The notes beneath the pieces are model-generated. The model was not told where the DNA came from. It worked only from the letters and a program-made list of their open reading frames with translations, and made no database searches. Position numbers and translations under genes: made by a program. Shown here one piece after another: positions 34,234-41,904 of a stretch of DNA of 64,000 nt (position 1 is its first letter; each line of letters opens with the position of its first letter). The stretch covers positions 1-64,000 of IMG/VR virus record IMGVR_UViG_3300021478_000794. The stretch is one strand, 5' to 3'. This DNA comes from a virus.

Positions 34234-34503
34234 CTAATTGAGGCCGATGATTTGCGGACGACGATCGGTATCGCCGAGCCGGGTTACCGGCGCGAAGCTT
34301 TCTAGCTCGGCCCGGGAAAGGAGCCGGTTTACCGGGAACGGGTTATTCGAGATCGGACCGCCGAGAACCGCGCCGCCCGGATTAATCTTTAACGCCCAAG
34401 CGTTCCGGAGCGCGTCCCCCATATCGTCCCCCTCGACGACCGCTCCGCCGAGGAACCGCTCCGGCGGACCGGGCTCGACGAACGATAGATACCAGAGACT
34501 CAT
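34234..34503 (-). CDS. Small conserved-looking phage protein
   Basis: 89 residues from the ATG at 34503 (ATGA overlap with the gene upstream; the longer frame is rejected). Opening SLWYLSFVEPGPPERFLGGA and NPGGAVLGGPI are of a type I have seen in many phages without known function. Ends RPQIIGLN. Confidence 0.6.
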   Translation of the reverse strand: MSLWYLSFVEPGPPERFLGGAVVEGDDMGDALRNAWALKINPGGAVLGGPISNNPFPVNRLLSRAELESFAPVTRLGDTDRRPQIIGLN

Positions 34504-34670
34504 CGGTTTTCCTCCTTCTCCTTCTCTTTTCGGGTCTTCGCCCGGACTTCCCGCCGGACGAGTTCCTCGCCGTACCACTTCTCAAACTGTCCCGGGGTCA
34601 TCGACATCTTAATTAAGCAGATCGCGAGATCGTACTTTTCTAAGTCTTCCTTAGTAATCGGCGTCAACAT
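34500..34670 (-). CDS. Small basic helical protein
   Basis: 56 residues from the ATG at 34670, which has GGAGAGGAG four bases upstream; five codons further up there is another ATG with no site. Helical, with a highly charged C-terminus (RAKTRKEKEKEENR). Confidence 0.55.
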   Translation of the reverse strand: MLTPITKEDLEKYDLAICLIKMSMTPGQFEKWYGEELVRREVRAKTRKEKEKEENR

Positions 34671-34690
34671 TTTTCTCCTCTCCAAAAATG

Positions 34691-34714
34691 AGCCGGGAGT
34701 ATTACCTCCCGGCT
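34691..34714 (-). terminator. Intrinsic terminator of the DUF932 transcript
   Basis: AGCCGGGAG (34691-34699) pairs with CTCCCGGCT (34706-34714); on the minus strand the stem is followed by CATTTTTGG. It ends transcription from the DUF932 gene after the pentamer repeat. Confidence 0.8.
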
Positions 34715-34717
34715 CCC

Positions 34718-34787
34718 CTGCCGCACCAGGCCTTACCCCGCCATGCCTTATCTCGCCATGCCAGGTCTCGCCTTGCCTTACCGTGCT
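34718..34787 (-). repeat. Pentamer repeat (GGCNN-type) in a 3' UTR
   Basis: On the minus strand 14 consecutive five-base units read as GGYNN or close variants, for example GGCAT GGCGA, GGTAA GGCCT and GGCAA GGCGA. The array lies wholly between the DUF932 stop (34806) and its terminator, so it should be transcribed as RNA but not translated. Five-base period rules out a coding repeat. Function unknown. Confidence 0.7.
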
Positions 34788-34805
34788 CCGGCTTTCCGAA
34801 GATCG

Positions 34806-35918
34806 TTAAGAAAGAAGAGCTTTCCAAGCTTCTTCCAACTCTCTGGCTGAAGTCCCGTTCATCGTACTATTCGCTCGGGACTCTTCCGCCGAGATAAAGT
34901 TCTTGGTCTTCATAACCGGGACCGTCCGCGACCGGTCGTAAGAGACCGCTAGCGCCATCGCCAGTTTCGTATTCCCCCCGGCGATCGCCTTCCGGAAGGC
35001 CTCCATTATACGGTCGTGGGCCGCTACCTTCATAAAGTGGACCGTTACGTCGGGTTGCGAAGGATAGTCGAGGAAGTTCTTCAGCCAGTTCGAGGCTTCC
35101 TCGTTCGACATCGTTTCGTTGGCCAATTTCCCAACTTTTTCAATCAACTCCTTATTAAAGGTATCCTTCATCTCCAGGATCCGGACGACTTCTTTCGTTC
35201 GGATATGGACGAGTTTCGTATGACGGAAGGCGTACCCTTTCGACATCTTCAGTAAGTCCCCGTCGATCGTCGCCGCGACCTTAATTTCGAGGCACTTCGA
35301 GCCGTCGTGCGAGGAGTTTAGAAGGAGGTGCTGCTGGACTTCCTTCCCGCCGGGAAGAACGAGCTTCTCGTTAAGGGTAATAAAGGCGAAGACCTGGGCC
35401 CCGTTATTAAAGGAGCCGACCCGGGTAAACTCGCCCGAAGTCGCTTCGAGGAGCGGGATAACGTATTCGAGGATCTGTCGGTTCTGGACCGGAGTGTAGG
35501 TATCGCGCATTACCGCGAAGACCGTCTTCCGGTCGTCGGCCCGGCGGATCCCGGTAAAGGAGGGGACTACCCACTCGGCGTCCGGCTCGTCTTCGATTCC
35601 GGTAAGGACCGGCTTAATCCGGAAGGTTTCGACTTCGTAGTCGAGGCCGCCGAAGGCGAGGGCCTCTTCGATTTTTACCGTCGCCGGGATCGCTCCGAAA
35701 ACTCCCGAGGAGGGAGCCGGTTCCGCCGGAATAAGGTCGACCTGTACGGTAGCGGGAGCGCCGACTTCGATTACTTCGGCCTCGTCCGCCGGAGCGGTTT
35801 CGGGAAGTTCGAGGACGGGGGTTAAATTAAACCGACCGTAGAGCGAAAAATCGTTAAAAGCTTCGTCCGCTCGTTCGTCGTTTAGATCTAAGTTCGTTTC
35901 GTTATTTATATCGTTCAT
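34806..35918 (-). CDS. DUF932-family protein
   Basis: 370 residues. An acidic N-terminus (1-85) precedes the DUF932 domain: TGIRRADDRKTVFAVMRDTY, then TPVQNRQILEYVIPLLE, VFAFITLNEKL and the LLLNSSHDGSKCLEIKVAAT block. DUF932 proteins are common on plasmids and phages and have no proven activity. It has the best family A motif upstream and a repeat-bearing 3' UTR with its own terminator, so it is probably expressed alone. Confidence 0.8.
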   Translation of the reverse strand: MNDINNETNLDLNDERADEAFNDFSLYGRFNLTPVLELPETAPADEAEVIEVGAPATVQVDLIPAEPAPSSGVFGAIPATVKIEEALAFGGLDYEVETFRIKPVLTGIEDEPDAEWVVPSFTGIRRADDRKTVFAVMRDTYTPVQNRQILEYVIPLLEATSGEFTRVGSFNNGAQVFAFITLNEKLVLPGGKEVQQHLLLNSSHDGSKCLEIKVAATIDGDLLKMSKGYAFRHTKLVHIRTKEVVRILEMKDTFNKELIEKVGKLANETMSNEEASNWLKNFLDYPSQPDVTVHFMKVAAHDRIMEAFRKAIAGGNTKLAMALAVSYDRSRTVPVMKTKNFISAEESRANSTMNGTSARELEEAWKALLS

Positions 35919-35924
35919 ACCGTA

Positions 35925-35933
35925 TACATTTCG
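35925..35933 (-). promoter_or_regulatory. CGAAATGTA motif (family A)
   Basis: TCACGAAATGTATACGGT before the DUF932 ATG is identical to the site before 16421 on the other strand. Just upstream a CGTGA/TCACG inverted repeat with a six-base loop overlaps the motif. Confidence 0.6.
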
Positions 35934-35982
35934 TGAGAAAATTCACGTTTTATATACAAAGAACGACCGGGGATAAATCTAA

Positions 35983-36282
35983 CTAGAAAAAGAGAGCGGT
36001 AACCTTCGACTTTAAGATCGCGAGCCGTTCGGAATCGACGAGACTCGTAACCTCGTCGGCGTTAAACATCCGTTCGACGACCGCTTCGAGGAAGGAAACG
36101 GTAATCTCCCCCATTAACTTCCGGATAACGAAGTTACTACAGAACTTCTCGACCCGGGCCGGATAGTTCTGCTTATCGGGGTCCGCAATCGGGTTCACCT
36201 CGATCAATAGCGCCAGTACTTCGGGACCCCGGCACGCCGGGATCTCCTGCATCGAATCCGCTTTTTGTAGATCAAAGGTCAT
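35983..36282 (-). CDS. Hypothetical protein
   Basis: 99 residues, coupled to the Nudix gene by an overlapping start and stop. Helical (VERMFNADEVTSLVDSERLA). Two Cys. No family recognised. Confidence 0.55.
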   Translation of the reverse strand: MTFDLQKADSMQEIPACRGPEVLALLIEVNPIADPDKQNYPARVEKFCSNFVIRKLMGEITVSFLEAVVERMFNADEVTSLVDSERLAILKSKVTALFF

Positions 36283-36938
36283 ATTGCCTCGCCGGGAAGA
36301 ACCTTCTCCTCGCGAATTACCCGTACCATTTCGTTCCCGACGAGGGGACGTAATCCCGTTTGAAAGATGTATTTAAAAACGATCTTCGACCAATTCTCCA
36401 TCGCCTCATAATTTTCGGCCAATACCTCCCAAGGCGTTAACCGCGCTTTCGAAATATTAAGATCGTCGGTCTCCTCCCCGTTCCAGCGGAGGAGCTTTAC
36501 TTCGTAGTAGAGGCCGAGATGGACCCGACCGAGCGGGTTCGAGTCGTCGTTTATTAACCCGACGAGTTCGATCCCCCGGATAAGCGAGGGTCCGACTTCT
36601 TCGAGGATCTCCCGGAGAACGGCGCTTAAAAAGGAGGGGTCCCCGGTATTGACGTGTCCGCCGAAGCCGAAACTAAACTGACGATGGAGCCGGGGGTCGC
36701 CTCCCTTCGGGCTCCGCCAATAGGAGAGGAATTGGAGCCGGTCGTGGACGGTAAAGTAAACGACGAGCTGCTTAAAGGAGGGGTCGTTCTCCGCTTTCGG
36801 GCGGGAGATCGGGACGAAGTTCCGCCGGTCGAGGAGGGGGAGATGCTCCGGGGCGAAAGGGACGATCCCCTGAAAGGCCCCTACGTCATCGAGAAGTTTC
36901 CGAGGGATCGTAAGGAGGGTTTCTATTTTCTCGGGCAT
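36279..36938 (-). CDS. Nudix hydrolase
   Basis: 219 residues from the ATG at 36938 (another ATG at 36965 is possible; both overlap the upstream gene). GGHVNTGDPSFLSAVLRE and ILEEVG at 92-116 form the Nudix box, with REILEEVG intact and the first Glu of the canonical G-x5-E replaced. Nudix enzymes cut nucleoside diphosphates linked to another group, such as modified dNTPs, ADP-ribose or RNA caps. Substrate cannot be told from sequence. Neighbours are small unknown genes and a helicase operon. Confidence 0.75.
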   Translation of the reverse strand: MPEKIETLLTIPRKLLDDVGAFQGIVPFAPEHLPLLDRRNFVPISRPKAENDPSFKQLVVYFTVHDRLQFLSYWRSPKGGDPRLHRQFSFGFGGHVNTGDPSFLSAVLREILEEVGPSLIRGIELVGLINDDSNPLGRVHLGLYYEVKLLRWNGEETDDLNISKARLTPWEVLAENYEAMENWSKIVFKYIFQTGLRPLVGNEMVRVIREEKVLPGEAI

Positions 36939-37455
36939 AATCTTCTTTTTCCGTCTCCGTTCCATTATTACCCGCCGTCGGCGGCGCGGCGACGATAATC
37001 TCCGGCTTTACCCCCGACCGCCGTAAGATCCCTTCGAGCCGTTTATAAAGAACCTCCATGTACTCGTCCCCGAGCCCGTTCTCCTCGAAGGAGGTAATCT
37101 GCTCCGAGTTCTTAAGATCGAGGAGAATTTCCGGTCGCCCGTTAACGAGGATCTTTTTCCTTAAGGAGCCGTTCGTCGGATGGGGCTCGTTCTCTAGTTC
37201 GAGCTTAAATTCCCGGTCTTTAAATTTTTCGGAAAGCCGCCGGAGTAAAATATCGTCCGATTTAACCTTCGATAGCAGGGTCAACGAAAGATTAACGATT
37301 AACGAATGGTTTATCTCGGTGCAACCTCGAAGGGCGACCCCGGGTAGAGCGGTAACCGCTTGTTCGGCGATCCCTCGGGCGTCGGTTTCGTCTTTCCCGG
37401 CGACGACGATAAAAGCCGTCGAATTATCCGTCGTATAGAGAAAAGTCTTAGACAT
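36886..37455 (-). CDS. Hypothetical protein
   Basis: 189 residues. Alpha/beta with SKTFLYTTDNSTAFIVVAGK at the start and long helices around 65-85; the last 30 residues (NNGTETEKEDYARENRNPP) overlap the Nudix start and look disordered. No family recognised. Confidence 0.55.
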   Translation of the reverse strand: MSKTFLYTTDNSTAFIVVAGKDETDARGIAEQAVTALPGVALRGCTEINHSLIVNLSLTLLSKVKSDDILLRRLSEKFKDREFKLELENEPHPTNGSLRKKILVNGRPEILLDLKNSEQITSFEENGLGDEYMEVLYKRLEGILRRSGVKPEIIVAAPPTAGNNGTETEKEDYARENRNPPYDPSETSR

Positions 37456-37497
37456 CTCTTTATACGTACGCCCCGACTTATTTCCTGATTCTTCATG

Positions 37498-37818
37498 TTA
37501 GAACGGTAAACCCTCTTCGTTCGTTTCTTCGTTCGGTCCGATTATTACCTCGATAATTTCGACCTCGCCGCTATCCAGGGCGAGCTGGAGTTTAGCGGCG
37601 AGATCGAGCGCCTTTTTAAAGTTCGGGATCGGTTTAAAATGTAAAATTACGGTCTCCTCTTCCGGCGCGAAAAAAATCGCGGCGAGATTAAGCGAAACGA
37701 CGTGCAGTTCGAGGGAATTACCGGAAGGGCTCTCGAAGGTCGCCGCGACTTTTAAATCCTTATTCCCGCCCCGGAAGACGACCGCTTGGAGGCGGGCGAT
37801 TAACTCTAAGACGCCCAT
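37498..37818 (-). CDS. Small hypothetical protein
   Basis: 106 residues from the ATG at 37818. Leads with a helix (GVLELIARLQAVVF) and then beta strands (SLELHVVSLNLAAIFF); Glu-rich end. No family recognised. Confidence 0.5.
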   Translation of the reverse strand: MGVLELIARLQAVVFRGGNKDLKVAATFESPSGNSLELHVVSLNLAAIFFAPEEETVILHFKPIPNFKKALDLAAKLQLALDSGEVEIIEVIIGPNEETNEEGLPF

Positions 37819-37823
37819 TACGC

Positions 37824-38069
37824 TTATCGATCGTCCCAATTAACCGGTTCGGATTGCGCGGGGCGGGTCCCGAGTAAAGCCGCGACCGCCCGGATCCGGA
37901 CCGGATCGAGATCGAACCGGTACCCGTAACATCCCGGGCAAAAGTTCTTCCCCCGGACGACAATCGATTCGCATCCCTCGCAAACGGCGTACCCCTGGGG
38001 GTGGGCGATAATTTCCTCGGCGCGTTTTTTCCGGTCTAGCGGAGGCGGCGGCATAACAACGGCTTCCAT
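37824..38069 (-). CDS. Small zinc-ribbon protein
   Basis: 81 residues. CEGCESIVV and FCPGCYG give two C-x2-C pairs (about residues 30/33 and 44/47), a treble-clef or ribbon. Sits five bases upstream of the next small gene and just downstream of the helicase. Possibly a DNA- or RNA-binding accessory. Confidence 0.6.
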   Translation of the reverse strand: MEAVVMPPPPLDRKKRAEEIIAHPQGYAVCEGCESIVVRGKNFCPGCYGYRFDLDPVRIRAVAALLGTRPAQSEPVNWDDR

Positions 38070-38077
38070 ACTCTCGG

Positions 38078-39763
38078 TTAAATTACCCTCGTCGTATTCC
38101 CGGAATACTTATTATGTAGATAGGCGAAGAAGGAAGGCCAATCCCCCCGGTTTTCCTCGGTCGTAATCTCCGCTCGCGAGAGGTAACGGATCCGGGCTTC
38201 GGTATGTTCCCGGCTAAAGCGGGTTAGGAAATCGACCGGCATCCAGACCGGGGTATAATTCCCGGTTTCCCCGCTCTTCGCCCGGACCCCGCGCCCGATC
38301 CGCTGGACGACCCGGACGAGGCTCGCTCCGCCCGCCGCGAGAACGACCGAACCGATCCCCCGGATATCCTCCCCTTCGTCGAAGATCGTCGAGGCGAGAA
38401 GAACCGGGGTCTCGCCCGCTTCGAAGGCGGCGACGATCGCCCGGCGTTTCTTAGTAGTATGGGAGCCGTGGATAATCCCGATCTTCGCGGCCTCGATCGG
38501 GTCGCTCGCCCGGGTAAAGTAGCCCCGGAGGTAGTAGAGCTGGGCGATCTTCTCGGCGAGGACGAGGGCGGGCCGCCCGGCGGCGAGCGAGGCCCGGACG
38601 AAATCGAGGAGATCGGCGTTCCGCTCCTCCGCGAGAATAAGCATATCCCGCCCATAATCGGGATAAAGGTAGGTCTCGTCGTCGTCCGGGTTTAAACCTT
38701 TTTCCCGGTCGACCTTTACCCGCTCCGTCCAGAGCGTCCCGTCCTCCCGGTCGACCCGTAACCCGGTAACGTAATAGTCGCTCGCCTCTTTTTCCGGCGA
38801 CCAGCGGATCTTCCGCCGTTTCCCCGGCCCGTCGAGCGATTCCGGGAATTCCCGGGCGCAAGCGACCGCTTCAGCGATAAACCCGATTTTCTCCATCTCC
38901 GACCGCCGGACCCGGGTAACGATCGGTCCTCCGATCCCGATTATCGTCCAGTCGGAAACCGGGTCGTCGACCTCGGGGGTCCCGGTAAACTGGAAGATCG
39001 GAGCCTCCTCGACCCGCCGTAAGATCCGGAGGTAAGCGTCGCCGGTAACCCGGTGGGCTTCGTCGATTATTACCGCTCCCGCTCCGGCCCAGAGCTTCGC
39101 GAGGTCCTTATCCCGGATCGTCCCCTTCGTAAAACCGTGGATCGAACTGAGCGTCTGAACGGTACTAAAGATAATTTTATCGGTCGGTCGCGGGCGTTCG
39201 CCGTCCCCGAGGAGCCCGACGAGATCCGCGATCTCGGGGCAGCGCATCTTTACCCGCTCCGCCGCTCCCCGCATTAGGCCGGTCCGATGGACTAAAAAGA
39301 AGACCGGCTCGGTATACTCTAGGAGGATCCGGGCGAGGAGGGTTATCGATTCCGTCTTCCCGCTCCCGGTAACCCCTTCGACGGTCCCGCCGCCCGCCCG
39401 GAGTAGCTCCCGGGTCATACGGCGCTGGTGTTCCGCAAGCGTTATCCCCTCTAGGGCGAGACTTTCGACGAGCGGAAGGTAAGGAGCCGCGACCCCGGCC
39501 CATTCGGCCTCGTAGGGGCGGTAATCGACGGCGTATCCCTCTTTCCGGGCCTCGGCGACGATCTCCGAAGCGAGCCCCCGGAGAAATTGGCCTCCTTCGC
39601 TAATCATGTGCACTCGCCCGTCCCAGTACCCCTTCCGGAAAGCATCGATCTTATACCGGTCCGGGTTTAACCAGGAGAACCGGAACCGGAGCGTCTTAAA
39701 AATCGACCATTCGCTCGGTTCCCGCTCGATACAACCGAAAAGGCCTTTAAACACGATCCTCAT
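38078..39763 (-). CDS. UvsW-like superfamily 2 helicase
   Basis: 561 residues. Walker A VTGSGKTE at 131-138, DEAH box VIIDEAHRV at 231-239, TGTPE motif near 258, a conserved VLLASTIFDEGEDI motif V, and QRIGRGVRA motif VI. The N-terminal 110 residues resemble the UvsW N-terminal domain (KIDAFRKGYWDGRV). UvsW unwinds R-loops and branched DNA and drives fork regression during recombination-dependent replication. It lies close to a RuvC-type nuclease and the polymerase. Confidence 0.85.
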   Translation of the reverse strand: MRIVFKGLFGCIEREPSEWSIFKTLRFRFSWLNPDRYKIDAFRKGYWDGRVHMISEGGQFLRGLASEIVAEARKEGYAVDYRPYEAEWAGVAAPYLPLVESLALEGITLAEHQRRMTRELLRAGGGTVEGVTGSGKTESITLLARILLEYTEPVFFLVHRTGLMRGAAERVKMRCPEIADLVGLLGDGERPRPTDKIIFSTVQTLSSIHGFTKGTIRDKDLAKLWAGAGAVIIDEAHRVTGDAYLRILRRVEEAPIFQFTGTPEVDDPVSDWTIIGIGGPIVTRVRRSEMEKIGFIAEAVACAREFPESLDGPGKRRKIRWSPEKEASDYYVTGLRVDREDGTLWTERVKVDREKGLNPDDDETYLYPDYGRDMLILAEERNADLLDFVRASLAAGRPALVLAEKIAQLYYLRGYFTRASDPIEAAKIGIIHGSHTTKKRRAIVAAFEAGETPVLLASTIFDEGEDIRGIGSVVLAAGGASLVRVVQRIGRGVRAKSGETGNYTPVWMPVDFLTRFSREHTEARIRYLSRAEITTEENRGDWPSFFAYLHNKYSGNTTRVI

Positions 39764-39769
39764 TTTATA

Positions 39770-40198
39770 TTAGCTATCCCATCCCGAGATTTCGTGCATC
39801 TCCGCGATCTCGATTTCGTACCGGACCGCTCCGGCGAGCGAGTCGCCTTCGGAAACGGTAAAAAGCCGGTATCCGGCCCCGGTCGCATACGTATTTATTA
39901 CCCGGACGACTTCCTCTAACGAGGGAGCGCTCTTCTCCCAAAAGCGCTCGCTAAAAATCCGGTTCCAATTTAGTAAGAAATTAAGCGCCTCCGACCCGTT
40001 AATAACGGCCTTTAAACCGCTCGACGAATTCCAGAGGATCCGTTTTTCTAAAACTTTAAATTCGCCGTTCGCGATCTCTCCCGAAACGATCGCGAGATCG
40101 GTATTACTTAAGACGATATTTAACGCCGGGTTGAGCGGTCGCCGGTAGACGACCGATTCGGTTTTTAGAAGCTTTAAAACCGTCTCGGAATTAGGCAC
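39770..40198 (-). CDS. Protein with C-terminal AEMHEISGWD tag
   Basis: 142 residues from the GTG at 40198; the longer frame runs into the RuvC gene. Mixed alpha/beta body with LLNWNRIFSERFWEKSAPSL and AVRYEIEIAEMHEISGWD, ending in Ser. The tag here has lost the usual ET before MHE (AEMHE). The body shares no obvious similarity with the other tagged proteins. Function unknown. Confidence 0.6.
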   Translation of the reverse strand: MPNSETVLKLLKTESVVYRRPLNPALNIVLSNTDLAIVSGEIANGEFKVLEKRILWNSSSGLKAVINGSEALNFLLNWNRIFSERFWEKSAPSLEEVVRVINTYATGAGYRLFTVSEGDSLAGAVRYEIEIAEMHEISGWDS

Positions 40199-40205
40199 GG
40201 GCTTT

Positions 40206-40682
40206 TTAGAGGGCGAATTTAAAGTCCCGGGCCGCCAGCGCCAGTAACCAGAGGGCGTCGGCGTGATTGTCGTCGAGAATTGCGACCCCGGGAAATTTAC
40301 TTCGCGCCCCTTTAAGCATCGCCTCCTTATTGGAGTTCCCCTTTCCGGTCGCGAAACGCTTAATCTCGGTCGGAGAATAGCCTTTATAATCAATCTCCCG
40401 CGCCGTCGCCCACCGCTCAATAATCGCCTGGAGCTTGGCCTGGTGGACGAGGGCCCCCTGCATTTTCGGCATAGCGTTCCGGGCCGCTTCGAAAACGACG
40501 AGTTTTAAAGGCGATTTCCCGCCCTCTAACGTGACCGCGATTTCGTTAAGCTTCGCTTCGAGCCGGAGCAGTTTCATCCCCCCACTCTCGTCGCGTCGGA
40601 TCGATAGATCCCAAACTCCGCTCATCTCCGGCGTAACCGCCCAACCGCACGACGTCGCCGGATCGAGAGCTAGACAACTCAT
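40206..40682 (-). CDS. RuvC-type Holliday junction resolvase
   Basis: 158 residues; the ATG at 40682 has AGGGAG six bases upstream. RNase H-like fold: LALDPATSCGWA with Asp7, VVFEAARN with Glu65, and DDNHADALWL with Asp142, the catalytic acid set of RuvC-like resolvases. GYSPTEIKRFATGKGNSNKE is the usual RuvC-like segment before the last motif. It should resolve branched recombination intermediates before packaging. It overlaps the end of the HD gene upstream. Confidence 0.82.
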   Translation of the reverse strand: MSCLALDPATSCGWAVTPEMSGVWDLSIRRDESGGMKLLRLEAKLNEIAVTLEGGKSPLKLVVFEAARNAMPKMQGALVHQAKLQAIIERWATAREIDYKGYSPTEIKRFATGKGNSNKEAMLKGARSKFPGVAILDDNHADALWLLALAARDFKFAL

Positions 40683-40684
40683 AA

Positions 40685-41401
40685 TCATCTCCCTAATGAA
40701 CGCCCATTCTGGCAATCCGAAGAGATAAAATCCGCCGTATGGAGAAGGATCCCGAGCGGCGTCGGGGCGACCGAATACTTACTCCCGGTAACTAACGTCG
40801 ACCAGCCCCCGTGGTGGAGACAGATCGCGCTTAAAGCCTGTTCGCTAAGGATAATCCCGTTCTTCGCGCAGATCCCGGCGACGATCGCCCCGTCGTCGAC
40901 CGGTAGCCGGTTCGGACGGGCGATAAACCGGGGAACTTTAAACGGATCGATCGGCTCCCCGTTCTTTACGGCGTCGATCTTATAGGAAATCGACGACTTC
41001 GTATCGTCAACCTCGACCGTAACCCCGAGTTTAAGGGCGTACTCGATCTGGGGGTTGGTCGCCGGTTCGGTATCGAAAACGTAGCGGTAACTTTCCCCGA
41101 AAACGTAGCTACAGGCCTTATCGATATCGTGGAAGTAAGTCGCGGTAAAGACGTCGTCGATCGTAAACCGGCATTCGTCCAGTATACAGAGCGGTAAGAT
41201 CGTCTGGACGTTATTCGCGACCTCTAAAATATGGTCGTAATAGCCGCCAGGATAACAATGGTGGTTAGCGCGACTAGCCGGAAAAGTCCGGATCGCCTCG
41301 ATATTTTCCTTATGGAAAGCGATAATCCGGTCTTTCGTTTCCCCGTCGGAAAGAAAGTGGACTAAAACTTCGAGAAGAGGGTCGGGCTCGGCGTAAGTCA
41401 T
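40685..41401 (-). CDS. HD-domain phosphohydrolase-like protein
   Basis: 238 residues from the ATG at 41401. HD-type metal motifs: ANHHCYPGGYYDHILEV near 46-63, YFHDIDKA near 93, HHGGWS and LLHTADFI near the end. Such domains hydrolyse phosphate esters of nucleotides or RNA. Substrate unknown. A family A motif lies 19-27 bases upstream inside the preceding gene. Confidence 0.75.
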   Translation of the reverse strand: MTYAEPDPLLEVLVHFLSDGETKDRIIAFHKENIEAIRTFPASRANHHCYPGGYYDHILEVANNVQTILPLCILDECRFTIDDVFTATYFHDIDKACSYVFGESYRYVFDTEPATNPQIEYALKLGVTVEVDDTKSSISYKIDAVKNGEPIDPFKVPRFIARPNRLPVDDGAIVAGICAKNGIILSEQALSAICLHHGGWSTLVTGSKYSVAPTPLGILLHTADFISSDCQNGRSLGR

Positions 41402-41403
41402 AC

Positions 41404-41895
41404 TTAGTGCGTCTCTTCGTACATTTCGGCTCGCGCTCCCGCCGGTTTGTATTGAGCCGACCGGGTTAACGCGCAAATCTCCTTAATCGCCTCGAACTTC
41501 CGTTCAACGGTCTTTTGTATCCCCCAGAGCTGATCGACGATTTCCTCTAGATCGGAGAGGGTCGTCGAAAGTTCTCGGTAAGTTTTATCGTCCCAGATCG
41601 CCTGTTTTAACGATTCCTCGGTCGGGCGGGACCCCTTATATTTCGCCGCGTAACCGCCGTCGATTTTTAACTGGTGATAAAGGCGGCCCGCGTAGACGCA
41701 GATCTCCTGCTCGGCGACCCGCTTCCGTTTCCGCATCGTCGAGAGCCAGAACGCCGAGACGCTATACTGCTTAATCGCCGCTTCGAAGGACTCCTGGGGG
41801 TTCTCGCCGAGGGCTTGATACTCCGAGGGGTCGAAGGAAATCGCTTTCCCGTTATGGACGAAATTAATTATGTAAGTTGGAGCTTTCGTATGCAT
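41404..41895 (-). CDS. Helical hypothetical protein
   Basis: 163 residues, between polymerase and HD gene. Contains a basic segment (LSTMRKRKRVAEQEICVYAG), GGYAAKYKGSRPTEESLKQA and a long C-terminal helix with WGIQKTVERKFEAI. It might be a recombination mediator or loader, judged by place only. Confidence 0.55.
   Translation of the reverse strand: MHTKAPTYIINFVHNGKAISFDPSEYQALGENPQESFEAAIKQYSVSAFWLSTMRKRKRVAEQEICVYAGRLYHQLKIDGGYAAKYKGSRPTEESLKQAIWDDKTYRELSTTLSDLEEIVDQLWGIQKTVERKFEAIKEICALTRSAQYKPAGARAEMYEETH
41420..41428 (-). promoter_or_regulatory. CGAAATGTA motif (family A), inside a 3' coding end
   Basis: Encodes part of the AEMYEETH end of the preceding protein, 19 bases before the HD-gene ATG. 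Given the motif's use elsewhere it may promote that gene. Confidence 0.35.
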
Positions 41896-41904
41896 AAGGC
41901 CGGG

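Noticed and set aside
40199-40420. Longer N-terminus for the tagged protein at 39770-40198
   Set aside because: It overlaps the RuvC-type gene in another frame, where catalytic residues are conserved.
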